64,000 nt of DNA, taken from an uncultured Clostridia bacterium (GTDB lineage: Bacteria > Bacillota > Clostridia > TANB77 > CAG-508). The notes below the pieces were generated by a model. It ran no database searches and was not told the origin of the DNA. It worked only from the letters and a program-made list of their open reading frames with translations. Shown here in pieces: positions 1 to 6,864 of the stretch (positions are counted from its first letter, which is position 1; every line of letters starts with the position of its first letter). The position numbers were made by a program, and so were the translations under genes. The stretch lies in the NCBI GenBank assembly GCA_948777935.1, contig CAQDYY010000001.1:62001-126000 (forward strand). The letters run 5' to 3'.

Positions 1-1
1 A

Positions 2-721
2 GTATTAAATTATGATAATGAAATTACAAGAGACTGTAAAAAAGAAGCTAATGGAAAAGTAGTATATTTTAGTAGTAAAGAGAAATTAGAAGATGGTGTT
101 ATTGTAGATAAAGATGTAATTAAAGAATGTGAAGATAGATTAAGAAAGCATATAATTTCTACAAAAGATATTCATTTAAGAGGAATGCATAATTATGAAA
201 ATGTATCTGCTGCAATTGCTGCTACTAAATCGTTTATTGATATTGATACAATAGTAAGTGCAATTAAAGAGTTTAAAGGAGTAGAACATAGAATTGAATT
301 TATTCGTGAATTAGATGGTGTAAAATGGTATAATGATTCTATTGGAACAAGCCCAACACGAACTATGGCAGGCTTAAATTCATTTGATGAAGGGATTGTT
401 TTAATTGCAGGCGGATATGATAAACATTTAGATTATGAGCCACTTGCAAAACCGATTGTAGAAAGAGTAAAAACATTAATTTTAATAGGTCAAACTTCTG
501 AAAAGATTTATGAAGCAGTAACAAATGAATTACAAGAACAAGGAAAAGAATTAGATATTTACAAATGTAATGAATTTTCAGAAATTGTAGAAGTAGCAAG
601 AAAAGTTGCAAAATCAGGGCAAGTAGTATTGTTTTCACCAGCAAGTGCAAGTTTTGACTTGTTTAAAAATTTTGCAGAAAGAGGAGATAAATTTAAAGAA
701 TTAGTAAATAAGCTAGATTAA
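2..721 (+). CDS. murD: UDP-N-acetylmuramoylalanine--D-glutamate ligase, C-terminal part
   Basis: The reading frame is open from the left edge of the window, so the N-terminal half lies outside it; 239 residues remain. MurD adds D-glutamate to UDP-MurNAc-L-alanine in the cytoplasmic phase of peptidoglycan synthesis. Visible Mur-ligase features are HNYENVSAAIAA, which opens the C-terminal domain, then GVEHRIEFI, the NDSIGTSPT stretch and IAGGYDKH, all typical of MurD rather than MurC, MurE or MurF. The frame ends in TAA. A palindromic repeat follows and no other cell-wall gene is adjacent downstream. The only cgg triplet, in GGY, is out of frame. Confidence 0.9.
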   Translation, partial: VLNYDNEITRDCKKEANGKVVYFSSKEKLEDGVIVDKDVIKECEDRLRKHIISTKDIHLRGMHNYENVSAAIAATKSFIDIDTIVSAIKEFKGVEHRIEFIRELDGVKWYNDSIGTSPTRTMAGLNSFDEGIVLIAGGYDKHLDYEPLAKPIVERVKTLILIGQTSEKIYEAVTNELQEQGKELDIYKCNEFSEIVEVARKVAKSGQVVLFSPASASFDLFKNFAERGDKFKELVNKLD

Positions 722-850
722 AAGAAGATAATTTGTAAGTGAATATTGGTTTATTAGATAATGGTAATAGATGGTTATACGAATATAATTCGCTATAAAC
801 CTTCTCTAAAGCCCCTTTAATAAGGAAAATGGAGGATTTTTATACGTTTT

Positions 851-1058
851 AAGAACCCTCCGTCAGTGCTTCGCACTGCCAGCCACTGCATAAGATATCT
901 GTAATGCTCACTAGCGCTCGCTAACAGCTATCTTAACCTCCCTTAAGTAAAGGAGGCTTTTCTCTACTCTTCAAAATAACTGTTCTAACCTAAAATAGTA
1001 GAGTAAAGGCCCCTTTATCTAAGGGGGCTGTCGCCGTTTAGGCGACTGGGGGTTCTTA
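851..1058. repeat. Palindromic repeat element, copy 1
   Basis: This fills most of the 452-base gap after murD. It starts AAGAACCCTCC and ends GGGGGTTCTTA, giving inverted ends. Inside are further palindromic blocks: CTCCCTTAAG...GGAGG, GGCCCCTTTATCTAAGGGGGC and GTCGCCGTTTAGGCGAC. Two shorter copies lie at 51296-51446 (opposite orientation) and 52769-52920. This copy carries about 55 extra bases after the first palindrome. No ORF is present. It looks like a miniature inverted-repeat (MITE/REP-like) element. Confidence 0.75.
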
Positions 1059-1173
1059 TATACATTAATTTTATATTACTACTTCTTCTATATATAACTA
1101 CTTATCATTTTTTCACACTTTTTTCTAAAATACATATTATACTATACAACAAAATTAATAGGAGGGAAAAAGT

Positions 1174-1690
1174 ATGTATGATGAAACACCTTATGAAGAA
1201 TATATGAGAAGTGTATTGGGATATAAGCCAATGTGCTGTGATACCAACATATATTCTAATAATGATTATTACATAATGCCAATGTCTAATATGCAAATAA
1301 ACAATAATGAATTAGATGAATTATATCCAGAAATTTATAAAAGAGTGTATCCACTAGTTTGTAATGAATGTAGTAATATAGTAATGCCACTTAAACGTGA
1401 AGTATTAGAACAAATGACAGAAAATGTATATAAATCAATAGAAATTGATTTAAAAATTGAGACAAAGAATGTAAGTAAACAAGAGGATAGGCAAGTTGGT
1501 GCAAATAACAATTTCTTACGTGATTTAATTCGTATTCTAATATTACAACAAATTATAGGTGGAGGAAATAGACCGCAGGTGCCACCACGTCCACCAAGAC
1601 CACCATTTCCGGGAGGACCAAATCTGGGACCAAGACCACCACGTCCACCATTTCCGCCACAAGGACCACGGACCAATTAGACCAAGATAA
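1174..1690 (+). CDS. Proline/arginine-tailed clostridial protein, +1 shift near the C-terminus
   Basis: The function is unknown. The N-terminal 110 residues contain YPEIYKRVYPLVCNEC, a pattern I recall from clostridial proteins of unknown role. The C-terminus is a glycine-proline-arginine tail (PPRPPRPPFP) like those of some spore-surface proteins. AGGAGG sits 8 bases before the ATG. In the plain frame the protein ends at 1680 with GPRTN. Residue 166 is an in-frame CGG followed by A (1669-1672). If the C is skipped, the chain continues Gly-Pro-Ile-Arg-Pro-Arg and stops at 1690, keeping the P/R pattern. I give the shifted end because it matches the eight other CGG sites; this is an inference. 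It stands alone, with a terminator at 1706-1755. Confidence 0.65.
1669..1672 (+). other. Candidate +1 frameshift site CGGA (proline-rich protein)
   Basis: Preceding codon CCA, then CGG A in frame. Skipping the C reads GGA (Gly) and then CCA ATT AGA CCA AGA TAA. This is the weakest of the nine sites because the zero frame closes only three codons later. Confidence 0.5.
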
Positions 1691-1705
1691 ATTGTAAAAT
1701 TTTCC

Positions 1706-1755
1706 AATTTCTAAATTTCAAAATCTCATAAGGTTTTAAAATTTAGAAATTTTTA
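1706..1755 (+). terminator. Hairpin terminator after the proline-rich gene
   Basis: AATTTCTAAATTT pairs with AAATTTAGAAATT across a roughly 19-base loop and runs into TTTTTAT. It is AT-only and therefore weak, but well placed between the genes at 1174 and 1821. Confidence 0.5.
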
Positions 1756-1820
1756 TATTACATACTTTTTTAAAATTGATGCAAAATAGTTATATAAAAT
1801 TTTGAAAGGAAGTATGTAAA

Positions 1821-2270
1821 ATGGATGTTAAAGATTGTATGAGTAAAAATGTATGTTGTTGTACACCAGAAACAAACATTTCAGATGTTGCAAAATTAAT
1901 GTGCGACAATCATATAGGATGTATTCCTGTTTGTGATACTAATAATTGTGTAGTTGGTGTTTTAACAGACAGAGATGTTATTTTAAGAACAATATCATGT
2001 AACAAGGATGCAAAAACAACTAAAGCTTCAGATGTAATGACATGTGGAGTGTGTACTTGTAAGCCAGATACAACAGTAGAAGAAGCAACTAAGCTAATGT
2101 CAGATTATCAAATTCGTAGAGTTCCTGTATGTGACCAAAACAATAAAATAGTAGGTATATTATCTTTAGGAGACTTAGCACACTACGACCATGAAGTTGG
2201 AAAACAAGAAGTATGTACAACATTAGAAAACATTTGTAATTGTGGTAAAAACACTAAAAATGCTGAATAA
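1821..2270 (+). CDS. Tandem CBS-domain protein
   Basis: 149 residues made almost wholly of two CBS domains, about residues 1-62 and 70-132. Each carries the CBS signature: GCIPVCDTNNCVVGVLTDRD in the first, and RRVPVCDQNNKIVGILSLGD in the second. CBS pairs bind adenosine nucleotides and act as energy or ligand sensors; no effector domain is attached here. The protein is unusually cysteine-rich (CCCCTPE, CGVCTCKP, CNCG), which could mean metal or redox sensing, but that is inference. GAAAGGAAG lies upstream of the ATG. It is a single-gene unit between two hairpins. Confidence 0.85.
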   Translation: MDVKDCMSKNVCCCTPETNISDVAKLMCDNHIGCIPVCDTNNCVVGVLTDRDVILRTISCNKDAKTTKASDVMTCGVCTCKPDTTVEEATKLMSDYQIRRVPVCDQNNKIVGILSLGDLAHYDHEVGKQEVCTTLENICNCGKNTKNAE

Positions 2271-2286
2271 TTTAATATATGTAACA

Positions 2287-2326
2287 TATAATAATAGAAG
2301 TGGAGAAATCTGCTTCTATTATTATA
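2287..2326. terminator. Perfect 14-bp inverted repeat after the CBS gene
   Basis: TATAATAATAGAAG pairs exactly with CTTCTATTATTATA around a 12-base loop. Only a short T-poor run follows, so it may be a weak terminator or a processing hairpin before the permease gene. Confidence 0.5.
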
Positions 2327-2348
2327 TACATACGAAAAGAGGGAATAT

Positions 2349-3443
2349 ATGGTTATTGATATGGGATATTGGACAAAAGTAGCAAGAAGAGTTATTGTGC
2401 TAATAATAAGTATTATTGGCATTTATTTAGCATTTAAACTGGCTATATTTTACATGCCATTTTTAGTAGCATTTATAATATCTCTATTTATGGAACCACT
2501 TATAAGATTTGTCCATAAAAGGACAAGTCTAACGAGGAAAACAAGTGCAATTATTGTATTAATACTTGTATCAATTTTAATAATTGGTCTTATTTCATGG
2601 GGCATTACAGTTCTAATTGGAGAAGTAACAAATTTACTACAAAGTTTAAACCAATATATAGAAAACGCTTATTATCAAATTCAAAATATAATACAAAACA
2701 TAAACTTCGAAAAAATAAAAATTCCACAAGAAGTAACTACAGTTATACAAAACTCTCTATGGGAATTTGTAGGAGCAATATCAGAATGGGTAAAAAACTT
2801 TTTAACATCATTAATGAGCTTTTTAACTCAAATACCAACTATTGCAATATATATAGGAATATGTTTTGTTGCAACATATTTTATTTGTACAGATAAATTA
2901 TATATGATAGACCAACTAGAACATCATTTACCAAAGGAGTGGGTAAAACGTATAGGAAAACACATAAGAGAGCTAATTACAAGTTTAGGAGCATATTTAA
3001 AAGCAGAAGCGACATTAATCCTTATATCATTTATTGTTTCTTTAATTGGTCTATATATATTCAAATTTATGGGATTTAAGATAGGTTATCCTCTTCTTGC
3101 AGCATTAGGAATAGGGTTTGTTGATGCATTACCAATTTTAGGTTCTGGTACGGCAATGATTCCATGGGCTGTAATCTCTGCGGTAAATGGAGATATAGGT
3201 CTTGCAATTGCAATATTAGTATTATGGATTATTATGTCAGTAATAAGGCAATTTGCAGAACCACGTGTAGTAAGCCACCATATAGGCATACACCCAATAT
3301 TTACACTAATTGCAATGTACACTGGGTTTAAAGCTATAGGAGTAATGGGAATGTTTATTGGTCCTATAGTACTAATTATTCTAAAAAACATTTTTTCTAC
3401 AGTTATTGATAAGGGAGTAGGAAAAGCAATATTTGATAGATAA
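2349..3443 (+). CDS. AI-2E/YtvI-family permease (copy 1)
   Basis: 364 residues with about eight hydrophobic segments, in the order typical of the AI-2E transporter (YtvI/PerM) family. There is an N-terminal membrane pair with the conserved FKLAIFYMPFLVAFIISLF, a polar stretch at about 95-150, and a C-terminal core with KAEATLILISF, DALPILGSGT, EPRVVSHHIGIHPI and the closing GP motif in MFIGPIVLI. Members export small molecules or ions; sporulating species often carry several, YtvI among them, but the substrate cannot be read from sequence. AAGAGGG precedes the ATG; an ATG four codons later is also possible. A close paralogue sits at 14052-15149. Confidence 0.85.
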   Translation: MVIDMGYWTKVARRVIVLIISIIGIYLAFKLAIFYMPFLVAFIISLFMEPLIRFVHKRTSLTRKTSAIIVLILVSILIIGLISWGITVLIGEVTNLLQSLNQYIENAYYQIQNIIQNINFEKIKIPQEVTTVIQNSLWEFVGAISEWVKNFLTSLMSFLTQIPTIAIYIGICFVATYFICTDKLYMIDQLEHHLPKEWVKRIGKHIRELITSLGAYLKAEATLILISFIVSLIGLYIFKFMGFKIGYPLLAALGIGFVDALPILGSGTAMIPWAVISAVNGDIGLAIAILVLWIIMSVIRQFAEPRVVSHHIGIHPIFTLIAMYTGFKAIGVMGMFIGPIVLIILKNIFSTVIDKGVGKAIFDR

Positions 3444-3465
3444 AACAAAATTTTGCAAAAACATA

Positions 3466-3493
3466 TTGACAAAAATAGAAAATGTAGTATAAT
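3466..3493 (+). promoter_or_regulatory. Vegetative promoter for the first toxin-antitoxin pair
   Basis: Consensus TTGACA and TATAAT boxes separated by 16 bases, about 45 bases ahead of the antitoxin ATG at 3537. Confidence 0.75.
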
Positions 3494-3536
3494 TACTTCA
3501 TAAAGCATTCATACAAAAGAAATAGGAGGCAATGAA

Positions 3537-3764
3537 ATGATAAATGTAAAAGAAAATAGAAGAAAAATGAGAGAATATCAAAAGATGACAGAAGAAGAAT
3601 TAAAAGAAATTGAAAATGATGAAAATATTTCATATAACGATTATGTATTGGTTTGTATTGCAAGAGGGCTAAAAAATATTGAAACGAAAGAAACTTATAC
3701 AACAGAGGAAGTAATGGCACATGTACATCAATATATTGACATGGTTGCAGGAAGCAGAAATTGA
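3537..3764 (+). CDS. Antitoxin of a RelE/ParE-type pair
   Basis: A 75-residue acidic, helical protein (MREYQKMTEEELKEIE) immediately upstream of and overlapping a ParE-like toxin gene. That is the usual order for a type II toxin-antitoxin operon, where the antitoxin neutralises the toxin and represses the shared promoter. AGGAGG lies 7 bases before the ATG and a strong promoter lies just upstream. I do not recognise its DNA-binding family; the call rests mainly on size, charge and neighbour. Its 3' end overlaps the toxin frame by 44 bases if the toxin starts at 3721. Confidence 0.6.
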   Translation: MINVKENRRKMREYQKMTEEELKEIENDENISYNDYVLVCIARGLKNIETKETYTTEEVMAHVHQYIDMVAGSRN

Positions 3765-4014
3765 TTTATTGCAAATAGTAACATATATTATGCAAGATTC
3801 TATATTTTATGCTCAAAAAACAAACCGAGATATAAATGGAAAAGTTAGAATATTAGAGTCCTTTCCATATATGGGAAGGACTGTACCTGAAATTAATCAA
3901 TATACAATTAGAGAATTAATTTATAAATCGTATCGAATTATTTATCAAGTTTATCAAAATAAAATTTACATCATAAGAGTTATTCATAGTTCAAGAAATA
4001 TATTACAAGTCTAA
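3721..4014 (+). CDS. RelE/ParE-family toxin
   Basis: 97 residues with the ParE layout: W-x-x-EAEIDLLQIVTYI near the start (WLQEAEIDLL), a central FPYMGRTVPE like the usual FP.MGR.VPE, then RELIYKSYRIIYQV and IIRVIHSSRNI at the end. The family inhibits gyrase (ParE) or cleaves mRNA on the ribosome (RelE); which applies cannot be read here. The start is uncertain: ATG 3721 gives a few extra residues, and an in-frame TTG at 3736 would give the shorter, more typical N-terminus. It is co-transcribed with the antitoxin. Confidence 0.8.
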   Translation: MYINILTWLQEAEIDLLQIVTYIMQDSIFYAQKTNRDINGKVRILESFPYMGRTVPEINQYTIRELIYKSYRIIYQVYQNKIYIIRVIHSSRNILQV

Positions 4015-4032
4015 TAAATTCAAGAAAAAATA

Positions 4033-4944
4033 TCATTTGTACGAATGCTTTATTAAAATTTTCTCAAAATATGCTTCACTAGAAATGCCACTAGGACGAT
4101 TATTACGTTTTAAACAATACAAACAATCTGTATCTTTTGTTATATAGTTTATTCCAGAAGCACAAGATAAGCTTGCTTTAAACCCTAATTTTTTTATAAT
4201 AGGAAAAGAAGCCTTACTTATCGAGCCAAAAGGATATGTAAAAGTATTAGGAATATAGCTTACATGTTGTTCAAATTCTTGTTGCAATTTTTGTATATCA
4301 TTAGATAAAATGTTTTCATAAGTTTCTATAGATTCAAAAGACTTTTTTGAACAACCAATTCTTCCACCTGTATTTGAATGTAAATTATATGTATGGTTTT
4401 GAAATTCAATAACACCAGAATCCATTAATTCTTTTACATCCTTCCAACGTAAATAGCTATAGTTCAAATTTGATTCATCACTTGCTGTGTAAGTATCTGT
4501 GTATTTACCTACAATAGAAACTACAGCTTTCATATTATATTTTTTAAGTAATGGTACTGCATAGCCTAAATTATTATAATACCCATCATCAAATGTAATA
4601 ATAATAGGCTTTTCTGGAAGAGGAGTATCTTCATACACATATGAGATTAGCTCACTCATTGTAATAGTAGTATAACCATGGTTATAAATATATTCTAAAT
4701 CATTTTCTAATGTAGCAGGAGTAATAACATATTTGTTGCTTCTATTAGTATCTTTTAAAATACTATGGTACATAATTATAGGAAGAGATATACCATCTTC
4801 TTTAGGTGTTGCAATAACAAAAGAATATGCAAAAACACAAGAAGAAATAAGGCAAATAGCTAAAAATAAAATTATTAATTTATAATTTAATTTTAATGTA
4901 TAAAAATGCACTTTCAAAACAAACTCCTTTATTCTAGTATACAT
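4033..4944 (-). CDS. Membrane-anchored polysaccharide deacetylase (NodB fold)
   Basis: 303 residues. An N-terminal signal anchor (about 25-45) leads to an extracytoplasmic NodB domain. Motif 1 is ITFDDGYYNN with the catalytic Asp pair, motif 2 is the NHTYNLH metal-binding stretch, and motif 3 is TYPFGS. PIIMYHSI opens the domain as in peptidoglycan and chitin deacetylases. It probably removes acetyl groups from cell-wall or exported glycan. The ATG overlaps the end of the M23 peptidase gene by 16 bases, so the two form an operon. A short convergent gap separates it from the toxin gene. Confidence 0.85.
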   Translation of the reverse strand: MYTRIKEFVLKVHFYTLKLNYKLIILFLAICLISSCVFAYSFVIATPKEDGISLPIIMYHSILKDTNRSNKYVITPATLENDLEYIYNHGYTTITMSELISYVYEDTPLPEKPIIITFDDGYYNNLGYAVPLLKKYNMKAVVSIVGKYTDTYTASDESNLNYSYLRWKDVKELMDSGVIEFQNHTYNLHSNTGGRIGCSKKSFESIETYENILSNDIQKLQQEFEQHVSYIPNTFTYPFGSISKASFPIIKKLGFKASLSCASGINYITKDTDCLYCLKRNNRPSGISSEAYFEKILIKHSYK

Positions 4945-6014
4945 GGGTCTATAATATCATATTTTCTTGAATAATCTTTTGTATCATTTTCTTCTTTCAT
5001 AACCTCAGATTTATTCTTTCTTAAAAACTCTATAATTTGATATACATCTATCCAAATTTGATTAGTTCCTTCTTTTTGTGATTCATCAAAAATAAGTTGC
5101 ATTCCAAAATGAAGATGAGGAACATTAATATTATTTACATTTTCTTTTGTACTGTAACCTGTCATACCAAGGTATCCAATAACATCTCCTGCTTTTACAA
5201 TTTGCCCTTCGGTTAAGTCTTTTACATAGGGATGGTCTTTTCGTAAATGTGCATAATAGTAATATCTTTTTTTATCAAAACTACGTATTCCAATTCTCCA
5301 GCCACCATACTGGTTCCAACCAATAGCCTCAACTGTTCCAGATTCTACTGCAACAATAGGAGTTCCAATAGAACCCATTAAATCATTTCCCAAGTGTATT
5401 CTTTTATAACCATAAGACCTAGAATTTCCAAAATCGTCATAATGACTAAAACTATAATTTTTAGCAATTGGTAAAAATGCTTTTACACCATATTTTTTAA
5501 TATATGTTTTTCCTTCTGTTCCAGCATTTGGAACTTCTACTTCATATTCACCTATAAATTCATGTAAAATGGCATCAAAAGCTTCGTGGTAATATGAATA
5601 GTTTTTTAAATTAGAAGTAATTTCTTCCATAGAAGAGTCATTTTGTAATTTGAGAGTTAATGTATCTAAATCTTTTGCATTAAATTTCTTAAAATCTCCA
5701 CCATATTTGCAAGCAAGATAACTTAATAGCTCAATCCAGTTATATTGTATCATATCATTATTGTTATGAGAATTAATATCAAGCTTAGAGGTTTTATCTA
5801 AAGCATCATATGTAGCATTAAAATCTACCCATTTGATATATGATTTTTTACTTGTTTCATTTTCAGTTGTATTTTCCCAAATTAAGCTAGAAGAATTAAC
5901 AGGAAGAGAAATAGGGTATAAAAAATATACTGTAATTAGAATAACTAAAATACAAATTACCACCATACAAAAGATACAATAAGATTTATTTATTTTAACA
6001 GATTTAATAAGCAA
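4929..6014 (-). CDS. Membrane-anchored M23 (LytM) metallopeptidase
   Basis: 361 residues. A transmembrane anchor at about 12-34 is followed by an uncharacterised helical stretch to about residue 180 and then a LytM domain. Zinc-site motifs are visible: HLGNDLMG (H-x-x-x-D), the central YAHL and the closing HLHFG. M23 enzymes cleave peptide cross-bridges of peptidoglycan. Pairing with a deacetylase in one operon suggests joint wall remodelling; sporulating bacteria use M23 proteins such as SpoIIQ in engulfment, but this architecture is not clearly SpoIIQ. The gene is transcribed divergently from the ORF at 6180. Confidence 0.85.
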   Translation of the reverse strand: MLIKSVKINKSYCIFCMVVICILVILITVYFLYPISLPVNSSSLIWENTTENETSKKSYIKWVDFNATYDALDKTSKLDINSHNNNDMIQYNWIELLSYLACKYGGDFKKFNAKDLDTLTLKLQNDSSMEEITSNLKNYSYYHEAFDAILHEFIGEYEVEVPNAGTEGKTYIKKYGVKAFLPIAKNYSFSHYDDFGNSRSYGYKRIHLGNDLMGSIGTPIVAVESGTVEAIGWNQYGGWRIGIRSFDKKRYYYYAHLRKDHPYVKDLTEGQIVKAGDVIGYLGMTGYSTKENVNNINVPHLHFGMQLIFDESQKEGTNQIWIDVYQIIEFLRKNKSEVMKEENDTKDYSRKYDIIDPCILE

Positions 6015-6128
6015 TGTAACACACCTCGTAATATGTATATGAAAGATACAAAGATATATGCTTTTAATATATGGTATTGTAAAAGATTACATAAAGTGGT
6101 ATAATATGCACATAAGCTGATTTGAAAA

Positions 6129-6645
6129 ACTCTCTCGTAAATTCAAAAAGGCTTAAATAACTTCTAAAGGAGAAATGAAATGGAAAGATATGAGGCTGTA
6201 AAATTTTTTAGGAAGGAAATAAAGCGGTTAGTTGAGGAGGAACATGTTGTTGACTTATTCCAGAAAAACTGTGCGGAGGAACTGGCAGCGGTTGAATGTA
6301 GGATTACAAAGGCTGTTATGGAATACATGGATAATGATGACATAATGTTAACAGACGAAGAAATTCCGGAAGGCGGCTGTGCAGCACTTGCACTTTGGAT
6401 GACATCTTCATGTTGGTCAAATGAGCGTTTGATTGAAGATGAGAACAGTTTTGCACATAGGTTGGCAAAAGAAGATGCAGGGCGGTATGTCAAAAACATT
6501 GCTTACCAGATGCTTGATGGAGAAGATTTATGCTGCATATCTGAAGGGAAATTCTTCTCGGATATGTATGCGAAAAATTATGACGAAAAGTATGGGAATG
6601 ATGCCGAGAAATAGGAAGGACAACTGAATATTGAGACGAGAGAGT
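6129..6645. mobile_element. Small GC-richer cassette with 10-bp inverted ends
   Basis: ACTCTCTCGT at 6129-6138 is an exact reverse complement of ACGAGAGAGT at 6636-6645, and the pair brackets one foreign-looking ORF (6180-6614). Base composition rises inside the bracket. No transposase is present and I see no clear target duplication, so this may be a cassette moved in trans or a chance repeat. Confidence 0.4.
6180..6614 (+). CDS. Unknown acidic protein of foreign composition
   Basis: 144 residues and no family I recognise. It is acidic, without membrane segments, and rich in E/D and Cys (ECRIT, SSCWSNE, DLCCISE). AAAGGAG lies upstream of the ATG and a strong terminator follows. Codon use differs sharply from the neighbours, with many G/C-ending codons (GCG, CTG, GGC). 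Two in-frame CGG codons are read as ordinary Arg (in KEIKRLV and AGRYVKN) with no frame break. In native genes here CGG always marks a frame break, so this ORF looks recently acquired. If the host cannot read CGG, translation would fail at codon 16. Confidence 0.65.
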   Translation: MERYEAVKFFRKEIKRLVEEEHVVDLFQKNCAEELAAVECRITKAVMEYMDNDDIMLTDEEIPEGGCAALALWMTSSCWSNERLIEDENSFAHRLAKEDAGRYVKNIAYQMLDGEDLCCISEGKFFSDMYAKNYDEKYGNDAEK

Positions 6646-6663
6646 GGCGTTAGCCAAAATGAA

Positions 6664-6701
6664 AGACCAACAGTGTTTATTTTAAACTGTTGGTCTTTTT
6701 G
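6664..6701 (+). terminator. Rho-independent terminator after the foreign ORF
   Basis: AGACCAACAGT pairs perfectly with ACTGTTGGTCT around an 11-base loop and is followed by five T. It probably travelled with the ORF at 6180. Confidence 0.85.
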
Positions 6702-6864
6702 TGAATTATATGGAGAAAATGAGTGAATTTAGTTGAAATAATTTCAAAGAATAGTTAAAATTTTATTAAAAGTCTTTATCTTTTTAGAATAATGTAATAT
6801 AATTGAAACATATATTTTTATATAATGAAAAGCAGAACTTTTTATTACAAAGGAGGATATTTTA

